A stretch of 64,000 nucleotides of DNA from Cyclobacteriaceae bacterium (GTDB lineage Bacteria; Bacteroidota; Bacteroidia; Cytophagales; Cyclobacteriaceae): positions 515,151-579,150 of the forward strand of contig JANQKF010000013.1 in the NCBI GenBank assembly GCA_028281285.1, read 5' to 3'. A program made the position numbers and the translations under genes. Shown piece by piece: positions 1 through 9,108 of the stretch (position 1 is the first letter of the stretch; every line of letters begins with the position of its first letter). A model generated the notes under the pieces. That model had not been told where the DNA came from. It made no database searches and saw only the letters and a list, made by a program, of their open reading frames with translations.

Positions 1-1373
1 ACGCACAAGTTGATGGCCACTACGATTGAAAAATCGGTCAGATCTCTTCTCTCAGCTTCTGGTAAAAGCAGCACCATTAAAAGTGCCGCTACAGTAGTTA
101 AGGAAGCGGCCAATAAGGCAACGAAAATTCCGCGATTTCCTTTTCGATGCATATGATCCAACATGACAATGGCATTGTCAACTATCAAACCAAATGAGAT
201 CGTCAATCCGGCAATCGAAAATATATGGAGCTCTACATCAAGGATATAGACCAGTATAGCCGTAAGACATAGATTAACAACGATACCTAGAAACAGGGTA
301 ACCAGATAACGAAAGTTTCGATTAATCAGAAAAATAAATACAACAAGAATAAGTACAGACAATCCGGTTCGTTGATAGATTTTGTCCATTTCTTCTCTCA
401 AGAACATGGTCTCATCTTGCTCTAAAAGAATATCTAAATCTCCGGAGAGCTCACTTTGAGAAGTGACTAGTGATTTAATGCGATCGGCTAAGACAATTTT
501 ATTTGAACCCTCCCTGGCAAAAATGTTGACATAAATTGCGTTCTGTCCATTGATTCGCTGATAACTGGTAGGCTCCTGTTCTTCGATAAATATATGAGCC
601 AAATCTTTCAAGTATATCGGCCTACCCTCCCGAGTTACAATTTGCGTTTCTTCAAGCGCGTTCAGCTTAGGCAACCTTGAATCTAGTTTCAGAAAAAAAT
701 GCTGACCCGATCCTGTAGACATCAGTCCTGGGTAGCTTGAGTTACCCAACCTTGAAATGGCTTGACTTATCTCACTTTTAGTAATCCCATATCGCAATAA
801 GATGGTTGGATCAAAATCAATACTAATTTGAAGCGGGATTGCTCCGCTCACTTGTACTTCTTTAACATCGGCCAATTGTGACAGGGGCTTCCTGATAATA
901 TCTTCTATGTCTTTTTCTAGTTTAAATGGTGCATATGGTCCATTTACGGAATATACCAGAATCGGGCTTTCCTCATTGTTTTGAATGTCTCCCCCACGTT
1001 GCTCAATACGGGGATAACTCAACGTCTCAGGTAATTTCTTGTACAGATTTCTAACTTGTGTGCTCACCTCAAACTTTCGAAAACCCATGTCCTCTGATTT
1101 GTCAAAATCAAGTGTGATTTGGCCCGAGTTATAACGTGAGATGGAGTATATCTTATTGACCCCCTCAATTTGAGAAAGCGCATTTTCCAGTGGCGATGTA
1201 ACCGATTGTTCGACTATATCGGGAGAAGAGTTCGGAAGAGAATAAGTAATGGTAATAGCAGGCTTGCTGTAGGTAGGAGTGAAGTTCACATTTAAGCTCG
1301 GAATTAGGCCTACCCCGATCAGAGCCAAAACAATGAACACTATTAACATTCTAAACGGACGAACTATAATCAC
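1..1373 (-). CDS. RND family efflux permease, N-terminal part (gene runs off the left edge)
   Basis: An open reverse-strand frame covers the first 1373 bases with no stop, giving 457 residues before the window ends. A GTG codon at 1373 with a stop just upstream sets the start. The protein begins with a hydrophobic helix followed by a long periplasmic segment. It then shows the RND TM2-TM4 region with the hallmark GLIVDNAIV near residue 400, the site of the proton-relay acidic residue (D-N here rather than D-D). This is the N-terminal half of an AcrB/MdtB-like inner-membrane pump subunit of about 1000 residues. It is transcribed away from the peptide/lipoprotein/RND cluster to its right, so the two pumps flank the small peptide gene. 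Substrate unknown. Confidence 0.9.
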   Translation of the reverse strand, partial: MIIVRPFRMLIVFIVLALIGVGLIPSLNVNFTPTYSKPAITITYSLPNSSPDIVEQSVTSPLENALSQIEGVNKIYSISRYNSGQITLDFDKSEDMGFRKFEVSTQVRNLYKKLPETLSYPRIEQRGGDIQNNEESPILVYSVNGPYAPFKLEKDIEDIIRKPLSQLADVKEVQVSGAIPLQISIDFDPTILLRYGITKSEISQAISRLGNSSYPGLMSTGSGQHFFLKLDSRLPKLNALEETQIVTREGRPIYLKDLAHIFIEEQEPTSYQRINGQNAIYVNIFAREGSNKIVLADRIKSLVTSQSELSGDLDILLEQDETMFLREEMDKIYQRTGLSVLILVVFIFLINRNFRYLVTLFLGIVVNLCLTAILVYILDVELHIFSIAGLTISFGLIVDNAIVMLDHMHRKGNRGIFVALLAASLTTVAALLMVLLLPEAERRDLTDFSIVVAINLC

Positions 1374-1678
1374 TCAATAAATTTTAACGAGGGAATACAA
1401 AGTAAACGTATTGGTTGAATCACAGAGAGATACTTTAGAGCCAATTTTTAAAAAAAATCTGAAAAAACGCTAACCATTCAGATCATGAAGTAACCAATGA
1501 ATTTAGGGGTGTTATTAATTGCACTATTTTTATAAATAATATAATTTTTATATTGCAATATACACAATAAATCTATAATGTTGGCGTACAATTTAAAAAC
1601 CGGTGATTAAAATTGTTCAGGAGAACAGTAACTCCTGAGGTAAATAAAATGACTGATTAAACTCTAAAAATTCAAAAA
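1374..1678. other. AT-rich divergent intergenic region
   Basis: About 305 bases separate the divergent RND gene from the small peptide gene. The stretch is very AT-rich, especially 1515-1600, and must hold promoters for both directions. I see no clear TAnnTTTG element at the expected distance from 1679 and no strong inverted repeat. I find no coding region in it. Confidence 0.6.
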
Positions 1679-1903
1679 ATGAAAAATAAACTTTTGAAAA
1701 CGATGTTTGTAGCAATAGCCATCTTGGCATGCCAGGTGGGTATTGCTCAAGGAACTGGAACAGGCATTAAAAAAGTGACCGAAGTTTGGTCGCTTCATGT
1801 TGTCTTTGATCTAAATGGTAATTCAACTACTGAGTGGAGATTGGATGATATCCATTGCAATAATCCAGGAACCGGTTGCTGGACAGGTGAAATAGAAGCC
1901 TAG
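1679..1903 (+). CDS. small secreted peptide precursor with C-terminal Cys-x6-Cys
   Basis: A 74-residue product has a classic signal peptide: KNK at the N-terminus, a hydrophobic core at residues 8-23, and a GIA-Q type cleavage site. The mature part would be about 50 residues, starting with a GTGTG stretch, rich in W, D, N and T, and ending with a pair of cysteines (Cys60, Cys67) around an NNPGTG turn. The pre-cleavage ILAC at residues 15-18 could instead be read as a lipobox, so a lipoprotein is possible. It resembles in layout the short secreted peptides of Bacteroidota (NVEALA type) that sit before beta-propeller lipoproteins, but I cannot assign it to a family. It is first in a run of five same-strand genes and is followed by a hairpin that could set its mRNA level apart from the rest. 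Confidence 0.7.
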   Translation: MKNKLLKTMFVAIAILACQVGIAQGTGTGIKKVTEVWSLHVVFDLNGNSTTEWRLDDIHCNNPGTGCWTGEIEA

Positions 1904-1918
1904 CAGTAACTTTAGTAC

Positions 1919-1943
1919 AGTGGGACAACTGAACTGTCCCACT
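1919..1943 (+). promoter_or_regulatory. intercistronic hairpin between peptide and lipoprotein genes
   Basis: AGTGGGACA (1919-1927) pairs perfectly with TGTCCCACT (1935-1943) around a 7-base loop. It lies 15 bases after the peptide stop codon and 22 bases before the lipoprotein ATG. No U-run follows, so it is more likely an mRNA-processing or stabilising hairpin than a full terminator. Differential expression of the upstream peptide is an inference. Confidence 0.65.
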
Positions 1944-1964
1944 TGCATAAACAGAATTACGAAA

Positions 1965-3116
1965 ATGACGAGATATTTATTAGCCCTACTATTGTTTGCA
2001 GTATGTGCTTGCGGACAGTCAGAGTCTGAAGGACAATCATTTAGTGAATGGCCTTATTTTAATATTGATGGTGAGTTTCAATTGTTGAAACTTGACCATC
2101 GAACAAGTCAGGAATCAAAGTGTGTTCGACATTTTGAAGATGAATTCAATAATGAATTCTTATTCTTACTCAATAGTCAAACTAATAGTGTACATAAATT
2201 CGATCTCAATTCGGGAGAACAGGTAGCCGTTTATGAATTTGAAGTTCAAGGCCCTGAAGGGGTTGGTCGTCTTGAAGGCTTTGATCTCATTGGGAATAAC
2301 AGGTTGGTCCTAATTTCAGAGGTAGACTATCGCGTATCCATTGCAACGGTAGAACAGGCCAATGAGGTTAAGGTGGTTCAATCTATCAGGCTTCTTGGTG
2401 GAGGGAAAGACATTCGATTTACCCCGTTAGTCAATTCCAATTCAAGAATTATAGAAAAAAATGGTAAAGTCTTTTTTACAGCTGTTCCATTTATAGATCC
2501 TGTTCAAAACTCTGCATATAAGGCAGGAAAAAGTCTGATTTCACTGAATCTTGCTGACTCGACAATCGAAGAGCTCAATACCTATACAGAAAAATATCTG
2601 GGACGATGGCCTTCATACTATTCTTATCCGTCTACCGCATACAATATCCAAGCCGAAAAGCTGATTACAAGTTTGCCTGGAGAGGAGCAATTAATAGCAT
2701 TCAATCCTGACCAAATTTCCTCAAAGTCATATTATCGCGCCAAGCCAGCCTATTTTGAGAAGGGGGATTTGAAACCACTTACCGATGAAGTCAGGACCGA
2801 TCAGGGGGCATCAAAATTCGTGACTCAAAATTCAAGTTACGGCCGAATACTCTTTGACAGTTATAGAAACGTATATTACCGATTTACAGAATATCCATAT
2901 GGCGAGTCAATTGAACGCAGAGGTTTGTCATATCGAGGTAGAATAAATGGAGTAATAATTTTAGATCAGAATTTCAATATCATAAAGGAGGTCGAAAAGT
3001 TAACTCCTAATCCAGTCAACATGGCTTTTGTTGGTAAGAAAGGGCTCTATATCAAACAAAGTATGAAGGGAGAAGAAGATGTTTTGAGATATCGAGTAAT
3101 CAATTTTGAGCTATGA
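1965..3116 (+). CDS. DUF4221-like (beta-propeller-like) lipoprotein
   Basis: The frame is open from 1920, but ATG 1965 is chosen because it gives a proper lipoprotein signal (short TRY N-terminus, hydrophobic core, Cys16 lipidation in VCAC) and because 1919-1943 is a hairpin. The 383-residue product is rich in beta-strand patterns of the propeller kind, including repeated segments such as HKFDLNSGE and VYEFEVQGPEGVG. The overall pattern resembles the DUF4221 / 6-bladed propeller lipoproteins of Bacteroidota; this family call is from memory of the pattern, not a search. It probably faces the outer membrane. The next gene overlaps its stop by ATGA, so the two are translationally coupled. Role unknown; binding or presenting the upstream peptide is a guess from synteny. 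Confidence 0.6.
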   Translation: MTRYLLALLLFAVCACGQSESEGQSFSEWPYFNIDGEFQLLKLDHRTSQESKCVRHFEDEFNNEFLFLLNSQTNSVHKFDLNSGEQVAVYEFEVQGPEGVGRLEGFDLIGNNRLVLISEVDYRVSIATVEQANEVKVVQSIRLLGGGKDIRFTPLVNSNSRIIEKNGKVFFTAVPFIDPVQNSAYKAGKSLISLNLADSTIEELNTYTEKYLGRWPSYYSYPSTAYNIQAEKLITSLPGEEQLIAFNPDQISSKSYYRAKPAYFEKGDLKPLTDEVRTDQGASKFVTQNSSYGRILFDSYRNVYYRFTEYPYGESIERRGLSYRGRINGVIILDQNFNIIKEVEKLTPNPVNMAFVGKKGLYIKQSMKGEEDVLRYRVINFEL

Positions 3117-3571
3117 GATACTTGATCAGATTATTCTTTCTTTTGGTTCTCATCTACACCTCTTGTTCTTCAAGGCAGGATGAACTCTTCTCATTGTTCA
3201 AACATGAAACGTTCAGTAAGCTCAATTCCAAAGGTGAGACCAGAATATTAATTCTGCCTGTTGAAGGATGTCTTGGGTGTATTGAAAAGGCGACCGTATT
3301 TGTTAAGGACAACTTCGGGAATCCGGCAATTAAGGTTGTACTCGTAGCAGCGGATTCAAAGACTGCCAAAAACTATTTAGCCAAGAACAATATGGCGCTA
3401 AACGATGAAATCAAATCTATGCTGAATGAAAGGCTAGTAGAGTTTGATTTGATAAGTGGTTTTCCACAGCTACTTTCCTTTGAAAATGGACTTCTCCAGG
3501 AGAAATTGGAGCTAACTGCCTTTAACATAGATTTTATCTTAGAAGACATGTCCAAGGAATTTGCCCCATAA
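3113..3571 (+). CDS. thioredoxin-like lipoprotein with CLGC motif
   Basis: The 152-residue product starts with a lipoprotein signal (Cys18 in IYTSC). At residues 45-56 a hydrophobic strand (RILILPVEG) leads into C53-L-G-C56, the position of the redox CxxC in thioredoxin folds. Near the C-terminus GFPQLLSF looks like the cis-proline strand of the fold, followed by ENG. It is shorter than TlpA/ResA proteins and lacks the usual WCxxC tryptophan, so it is a minimal thioredoxin-like domain. ATG 3113 overlaps the upstream stop (ATGA). In an operon with a peptide carrying two cysteines, a role in making or breaking that disulfide is an attractive inference. Active redox function is not proven. Confidence 0.65.
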   Translation: MRYLIRLFFLLVLIYTSCSSRQDELFSLFKHETFSKLNSKGETRILILPVEGCLGCIEKATVFVKDNFGNPAIKVVLVAADSKTAKNYLAKNNMALNDEIKSMLNERLVEFDLISGFPQLLSFENGLLQEKLELTAFNIDFILEDMSKEFAP

Positions 3572-3799
3572 TCTTGGCTGGTCATTAAGAATAGCTGAAA
3601 TCATCACCTTTTATTCGATTGAAAGCAAAAATGACCTGAAATTTCCCAAAAAGCATATAAACTTCCAGGAGTTTGTCTTACTGAAACAGAATATATTCCT
3701 GGCCTACCTCGAGTCAATGAGGAATAACAACACCCAAACAAATTCGACTATAGACTTATTTTTACTTACAATTAACTTTTTAGTTTTATTTTTAAACCT

Positions 3800-4855
3800 A
3801 TGTGGATTAGATGGCAACTCTTTGTGGTGATTCTCTTTGTTGTAAGCTGCGAGAATAAGGGACATAACGAATTATCAGATATAGAGTCACTACGACAAGA
3901 AGTTAAGCCCACTGAGGTTACCACTACTATAGCTCAATTCAGGGAATTCGAATACCTCATCAATTCTTCAGGTACAATTGAATCTGAAAACGAGTTGGAA
4001 ATCACTTATCAGTCGTCCGGCTATCTCAAAAGTCTCAATATTCGAAATGGTGACCTTGTTTCTTTTGGGCAGACGCTAGCAGAATTGGAGAATGAAAAAG
4101 AAAAACTTGCCTTAGCTCAAGCACAAGTTAATTTCGACAATTCGATGGTCCGATTTATTTCAGATTCTCTCTCCTACTCAAAAATCACCCCTACAATAAT
4201 AAGAAGCTTGAAGTTGCAATCGGGAGTGGCTTCGGCAGAAATAGGTTTGCAACAGGCGCAATTAGATCTGAGTAATTCAATAGTCCGATCTCCACTGACG
4301 GGAATTATTGCAGAACTGGAATCTAAACAAGGCAATCTGGTTTCAAGTGGTGAGACTTTAGGGCTGATCTATGACCCCAACAATTTGATTTTAAAATCCA
4401 AAATACTTGAAGTCGACTTTCGCCATATAAAGATTGGCCTGGTGGCAGATGTGTTCCCACTAGCGTTTAGAGACAGATCCTTTTCTGCCAGGATAATAGA
4501 GTTCAATCCCAAAGTAGATGACAAAGGAATGATAGAGGTCACATTTAAACTGACCCAAACGGACGGCCTCCTTCCGGGCATGAATGCTAATACAGTTGTG
4601 CGTGTTCCTCAATCACAGAATATTATCGTTCCTCGTGAGGCGTTGGTCATCAAAAGTGGAAGACCCGTTGTGTTTACTCTGGAAGATGGGCTTGCTAAAT
4701 GGAATTATGTCGAAACAGGCCTGGACAACGGGATTGACCTGGAAATACTATCTGGAATTAATGAGGGAGACCACGTAATTATTTCCAATAACCTACAATT
4801 AGGCCACGATGCGAGAGTTGCGCGGGCACAATCAGAATTGAATGACAACGAGTAA
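3800..4855 (+). CDS. RND efflux periplasmic adaptor (membrane-fusion lipoprotein)
   Basis: The 351-residue product has a lipoprotein signal with Cys17 (VVSC). It then shows the adaptor layout: a biotinyl-lipoyl half-motif (IRNGDLVSFGQTLAELE), a short alpha-hairpin rich in Q/A/L, the second lipoyl half (VRSPLTGIIAELESKQGNLV), a beta-barrel domain and the membrane-proximal domain (VVFTLEDGLAKW, LEILSGINEGDHVI). It bridges the RND pump to an outer-membrane factor; no TolC gene lies in this cluster. The stop codon abuts the ATG of the RND permease with no gap. A 228-base gap from the thioredoxin-like gene leaves room for an internal promoter, so membership in the peptide operon is likely but not certain. 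Confidence 0.88.
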   Translation: MWIRWQLFVVILFVVSCENKGHNELSDIESLRQEVKPTEVTTTIAQFREFEYLINSSGTIESENELEITYQSSGYLKSLNIRNGDLVSFGQTLAELENEKEKLALAQAQVNFDNSMVRFISDSLSYSKITPTIIRSLKLQSGVASAEIGLQQAQLDLSNSIVRSPLTGIIAELESKQGNLVSSGETLGLIYDPNNLILKSKILEVDFRHIKIGLVADVFPLAFRDRSFSARIIEFNPKVDDKGMIEVTFKLTQTDGLLPGMNANTVVRVPQSQNIIVPREALVIKSGRPVVFTLEDGLAKWNYVETGLDNGIDLEILSGINEGDHVIISNNLQLGHDARVARAQSELNDNE

Positions 4856-7800
4856 ATGGTCAAGTTTCTGATTCATAGACCTATTGCTGTTCTCTTAAGT
4901 GTAGTCGGGCTTGTGGTCTTTAGTATTCTGGCATTTCGTAACCTGCCTATCTCCCTACTCCCCAATATTGAGGTACCGGCAATTGCAGTTAAAGTCAACT
5001 ACCCGAATACCCCCCCCTCGATAATCGAAAACAATATTTTGAAGCCAATTCGTCTGGAACTTAGTTCATTGGACAAATTGGATGGAATAGAAAGTACGGC
5101 CAGCAGTGAGACCGGTATTATCAGTCTGCAATTTGAGTACGGAACACGCATGAACCTGGCCTACATCGAAGTGAACGAAAAGATTGATCGTCTACTATCG
5201 GTACTGCCTCGAGATATGGACCGACCATTAGTGGCCAGAATCAACACAAGCGATATCCCTGTCATTAGAATTCAGGTAGTTCCAAAAGATTCAGCTGATT
5301 TTCTTTCCATATCGGAATTGTCTGAAAAAGTCCTGAAGAAAAGGTTGGAGCAGTTGAACGGTGTTTCGATTGTCGACATCAACGGATTAAGAAAACCTTT
5401 CATATCAATAGAACCCGACATGGCGCAGCTCTCATCTTTAGGGCTAGATGAAAGACAACTTGAGCAAGTTTTAAAGGGTGCAAATCAGGAATTGGGACAA
5501 CTATCGATTAAGGATGGGCACTATCGGTATTTTGTAAGGATGGCCAATAGGTTAGATGATTTGGAAGAAATAAAATCGCTTCCAATTGTAAACTCTGAAG
5601 GTCAAGCGGTTTCGTTGGAACAAGTAGCAAAGGTGGCCTACAAAACCGAAAAGCTAAATGGGTATCATATCTACAACAGCCAAGAGGGTCTGGTCATTAC
5701 TGTTCATAAGCAGGCCAGTGCAAAAATGAATGAGCTAATGCCCATAATCGATGAGGCAATTAATCACTTCAAGACAGATTATCCTGAGGCCGAATTTGAC
5801 GTGACTCAAAATCAATCTTTGTTACTAAACGCTGGGATCAGCAATTTGCAAACCAGTCTTCTCTATGGAGGTGCCTTTGCCTTTCTTGTACTTTTCCTCT
5901 TTATGGGAAATTTCAAGATTCCATTGATCATGGGCATAACTCTTCCTATTTCTCTCATACTCAGCTTCCTGCTGTTTTATATTTTGGACCTCTCGATTAA
6001 CATAATTTCTCTTAGTGGATTAGCTCTGGGGCTTGGAATGTTAATTGATAATTCAATTATTGTTATTGACAACATCACAAGAAAACGTAAGGAAGGAGTG
6101 AATTTAATTCAGGCATGCGTTCAAGGCGTGAATGAAGTGATGGCTCCATTAATCAGCTCTGTGTTGACCACTCTGGCCGTATTTGTGCCCTTGGTGTTTT
6201 TAAATGGTCTATCAGGTGCATTGTTTAAAGATCAGGCGCTTTCCGTTGGAATAATTCTGGGTGTTTCGCTGTTGGTCGCGTTCATTGTATTACCGCTCAT
6301 CTATCGTCTCTTCTTTGGTCGTGATAAGGGTTCGATTAAAGATAATAGCTATCTATTCAGTTTAGTATTAAGCTTATACAAGACGATTTTCAAAAAGGCA
6401 TTCCGTTACAAGCTGCTCAGTTTACTTTTGCTATTGACCTTTATTCCTTTTGGTGTTTGGCTAGCCAAAGACATGAATACCGAAGGCCTACCTACAATTG
6501 AAAAAACTGAGACCTTGGTCAGAATCAACTGGAACGAACCGGTAGATGCGGAAGGAAACAAAGATCGCATTGAAGCCTTCTTACAATCATTACCCAATTA
6601 TTTACAGGTTGAGGCAGAAATTGGCATTCAACAATTTCTCTTGTTGGGAGGGTATAGTACAGTCCAACAAGTAGAGCTTTACATCAACAGTGCCTCTCAA
6701 GACGATAAGATAAATACAGAGCTTTGGATCAATGAATTCTTCGATTCAAAATACCCGAATGCCAGTTTGAAAATAGCCGATGCTCCCAACGCATTTGAAC
6801 AACTCTTTACTTCAGATGATCCTGCTTTTTCGCTCAAATGGAAAAACCTCAACCAAAATGAACCTCTTTCCAAAAAGGATTATCACGAACTTCTGGAAGA
6901 GCTCAGATTTGAAAAAGCCAGTTTCAATGAGGGTAAAGGGTTTTTGTTCGAGGAAGCTATGTCTGTCGTTATAGACAATCAGGCATTGGCGACCTATGGA
7001 ATTCCGGAGTCGGAACTGAAAACGGTACTTTCACAGTCAATAGACAATTACCTGATCACGGACATTCGAAGATTCGGGGAAGTGACACCCCTTCGAATGA
7101 CACGTACAAATGAGGACTTTCGGCAAAAGGTGAATTCTGCAGTAATTAGTGGACGGGAAGGTCAAGAATATCCGATATCTAGTTTTTTGAAATTCGAATT
7201 TACGGAAGATTATAAACACATTACTGCCGATAGGTCTGGTCTCTACCAATCAATAGAATGGGACAAAATCGAAGACGGGAAGATCAAGGAACTAATGACC
7301 TCAACACCCAAACTCGCTGCCCAAAAAGGCCTTGCAGTAGACTTTGATGGTACTTTTTTTGAAAACAAGGAGAGTCTTAGACAATTGATATTCATCCTAC
7401 TGATTTCTGTTGCCTTACTCTATTTTATACTTGCTGCACAATTCGAGTCTCTATTACAACCGTTGATTGTCATATTCACACTTCCACTCGGTGTTGCAGG
7501 CGCCATAATTGTTCTGCAAGTCTCTGGCAATACACTCAATGTGATGAGTGCAATTGGGGTGATAGTAATGCTGGGAATTATGGTGAACGATGCTATTCTA
7601 AAGATTGATACCATAAACAGGCTGAGAGTTGAATACGCCCGAGACAAGACTGGAATTTCCGCATCCCAAATACTTGAAAAAGCAATAAGTAGGACCGGTG
7701 AGATCAGGCTTAAGCCGATTCTCATGACTTCCATTACAACCATATTGGCATTGCTACCAGTAGCATTTTCAACAGGATTAGGAGCAGATCTGCAAAGACC

Positions 7801-7897
7801 TTTAGTTTATGCGGTGATTGGTGGTTTGACTATCGGCACGTTCACTGCTCTATACTTTGTGCCTCTCGCTTATTGGTTTACCACGAAAAAGAATTAG
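4856..7897 (+). CDS. RND family efflux permease, full length
   Basis: The 1013-residue inner-membrane pump subunit has the normal size for AcrB-type transporters. The N-terminus (LIHRPIAVLLSVVGLVVF) is TM1. TM2-TM4 occupy about residues 330-420, with GLGMLIDNSIIVIDN carrying the conserved acidic residue of the proton relay (again D-N). A second set of helices with VIVMLGIMVNDAIL lies near residue 905. Two large periplasmic loops lie between. It follows the adaptor gene without a gap and is the last gene before the convergent pgk. Substrate unknown; the cluster suggests export of a peptide or lipid, which is inference. The other RND gene at 1-1373 is a separate member of the superfamily. Confidence 0.93.
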   Translation: MVKFLIHRPIAVLLSVVGLVVFSILAFRNLPISLLPNIEVPAIAVKVNYPNTPPSIIENNILKPIRLELSSLDKLDGIESTASSETGIISLQFEYGTRMNLAYIEVNEKIDRLLSVLPRDMDRPLVARINTSDIPVIRIQVVPKDSADFLSISELSEKVLKKRLEQLNGVSIVDINGLRKPFISIEPDMAQLSSLGLDERQLEQVLKGANQELGQLSIKDGHYRYFVRMANRLDDLEEIKSLPIVNSEGQAVSLEQVAKVAYKTEKLNGYHIYNSQEGLVITVHKQASAKMNELMPIIDEAINHFKTDYPEAEFDVTQNQSLLLNAGISNLQTSLLYGGAFAFLVLFLFMGNFKIPLIMGITLPISLILSFLLFYILDLSINIISLSGLALGLGMLIDNSIIVIDNITRKRKEGVNLIQACVQGVNEVMAPLISSVLTTLAVFVPLVFLNGLSGALFKDQALSVGIILGVSLLVAFIVLPLIYRLFFGRDKGSIKDNSYLFSLVLSLYKTIFKKAFRYKLLSLLLLLTFIPFGVWLAKDMNTEGLPTIEKTETLVRINWNEPVDAEGNKDRIEAFLQSLPNYLQVEAEIGIQQFLLLGGYSTVQQVELYINSASQDDKINTELWINEFFDSKYPNASLKIADAPNAFEQLFTSDDPAFSLKWKNLNQNEPLSKKDYHELLEELRFEKASFNEGKGFLFEEAMSVVIDNQALATYGIPESELKTVLSQSIDNYLITDIRRFGEVTPLRMTRTNEDFRQKVNSAVISGREGQEYPISSFLKFEFTEDYKHITADRSGLYQSIEWDKIEDGKIKELMTSTPKLAAQKGLAVDFDGTFFENKESLRQLIFILLISVALLYFILAAQFESLLQPLIVIFTLPLGVAGAIIVLQVSGNTLNVMSAIGVIVMLGIMVNDAILKIDTINRLRVEYARDKTGISASQILEKAISRTGEIRLKPILMTSITTILALLPVAFSTGLGADLQRPLVYAVIGGLTIGTFTALYFVPLAYWFTTKKN

Positions 7898-7906
7898 CAC
7901 ATTTTG

Positions 7907-9097
7907 TTAGTCCTGACTCAAAGCTGCTACTCCCGGCAAAGTCTTTCCTTCCATATACTCCAGCAATGCTCCTCCCCCGGTGGATACATAAGACACTTTG
8001 TCTCCAAAACCAAAGGTATTGATAGCTGCAGCCGAATCTCCTCCACCAATCAATGAAAAGGCGCCATTTGAGGTAGCCTCCACTATCGCTTCCGCTACAG
8101 ACTGGGTGCCGGCAGCAAAGCTGGACATTTCAAATACACCCATAGGACCATTCCAAAGAATAGTCTTCGACTCTTTCACAGTATCACTAAATACCTGCGC
8201 TGCCTGTGGTCCAATGTCAAGTCCCATCCATCCTTCAGGGATAGCATGATTCATTGCAATTTGAGTATTGGCCTCATTGCTAAATGCATCGGATATGACA
8301 GAATCTATTGGAAGCATCAGGTTGACATTCAACTCTTTGGCTTTCCTGATTAAATCCTTCGCCAGATCAAGTTTATCATCTTCACAAAGTGAAGAGCCTA
8401 TACTTCCTCCCATTGCCTTAAAGAAAGTGTAGGACATACCTCCACCAACAATCAGATTATCCACTTTCCCAAGTAATTGTTCGATAATCAATATTTTGTC
8501 TGAAATTTTGGCTCCTCCCATGATTGCCGTGAAAGGCTTTTCTGATTGTTCAAGGACCTTTTGGGCATTCTCAAGTTCAGCTTTCATTACAAAACCGCAG
8601 GCCTTATCAGTAAAGAATTTTGCAATGATTGAAGTTGAAGCATGAGCCCGGTGAGCAGTGCCAAAAGCATCGTTGATATAAATATTCCCGTGTTGAGAGA
8701 GTTCTTTGGCAAAGGCTTTATCTCCTTTTGTTTCCTCTTTATAAAACCTAAGGTTTTCTAAAAGGAGGATCTCCCCGGACTTTAATTCACTGGAAAGGGT
8801 GGATGCCTCCTCGCCTATACAATCATTTGCAAACTTTACTTGGCGATTAAAAACTTCACTTAAATGATCTACGAGATGACCGAGAGAAAATTTGTGCTCT
8901 GGGCCTTCCTTTGGTCTGCCCAAATGAGACATCAAAATCACAGCACCTCCGTCATTAAGAATTTTTGAAATAGTTGGAATAGCAGCTCGGATCCGTGTAT
9001 CATCAGTAATCTCTAGTTCACTGTTCAACGGAACGTTGAAATCCACTCTAATCAATGCCTTGCGTCCATTGAAATTATAATCTTCAATTGTCTTCAT
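7907..9097 (-). CDS. pgk: phosphoglycerate kinase
   Basis: This 396-residue cytosolic glycolytic enzyme transfers phosphate from 1,3-bisphosphoglycerate to ADP. Visible signatures are the N-terminal substrate loop RVDFNVPL (about 17-24), LMSHLGRPK (about 56-64), LLENLRF, the hinge and nucleotide region WNGPMGVFE (about 314) and GGGDSAAA (about 350). Length is typical. It is the last gene of a reverse-strand group after the TPR lipoprotein and tsaC, only 11 bases behind tsaC. Confidence 0.98.
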   Translation of the reverse strand: MKTIEDYNFNGRKALIRVDFNVPLNSELEITDDTRIRAAIPTISKILNDGGAVILMSHLGRPKEGPEHKFSLGHLVDHLSEVFNRQVKFANDCIGEEASTLSSELKSGEILLLENLRFYKEETKGDKAFAKELSQHGNIYINDAFGTAHRAHASTSIIAKFFTDKACGFVMKAELENAQKVLEQSEKPFTAIMGGAKISDKILIIEQLLGKVDNLIVGGGMSYTFFKAMGGSIGSSLCEDDKLDLAKDLIRKAKELNVNLMLPIDSVISDAFSNEANTQIAMNHAIPEGWMGLDIGPQAAQVFSDTVKESKTILWNGPMGVFEMSSFAAGTQSVAEAIVEATSNGAFSLIGGGDSAAAINTFGFGDKVSYVSTGGGALLEYMEGKTLPGVAALSQD

Positions 9098-9108
9098 TCT
9101 TAATTTGT

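Noticed and set aside
1920..1964. Longer N-terminus for the DUF4221-like lipoprotein
   Set aside because: It would place 15 residues before the lipoprotein signal and read through the 1919-1943 hairpin; ATG 1965 gives a correct signal.
3561..3830. 89-codon forward frame bridging the thioredoxin-like and adaptor genes
   Set aside because: It overlaps both neighbours in other frames, has AT-driven composition and no recognisable start context or domain. The gap more likely holds a promoter.
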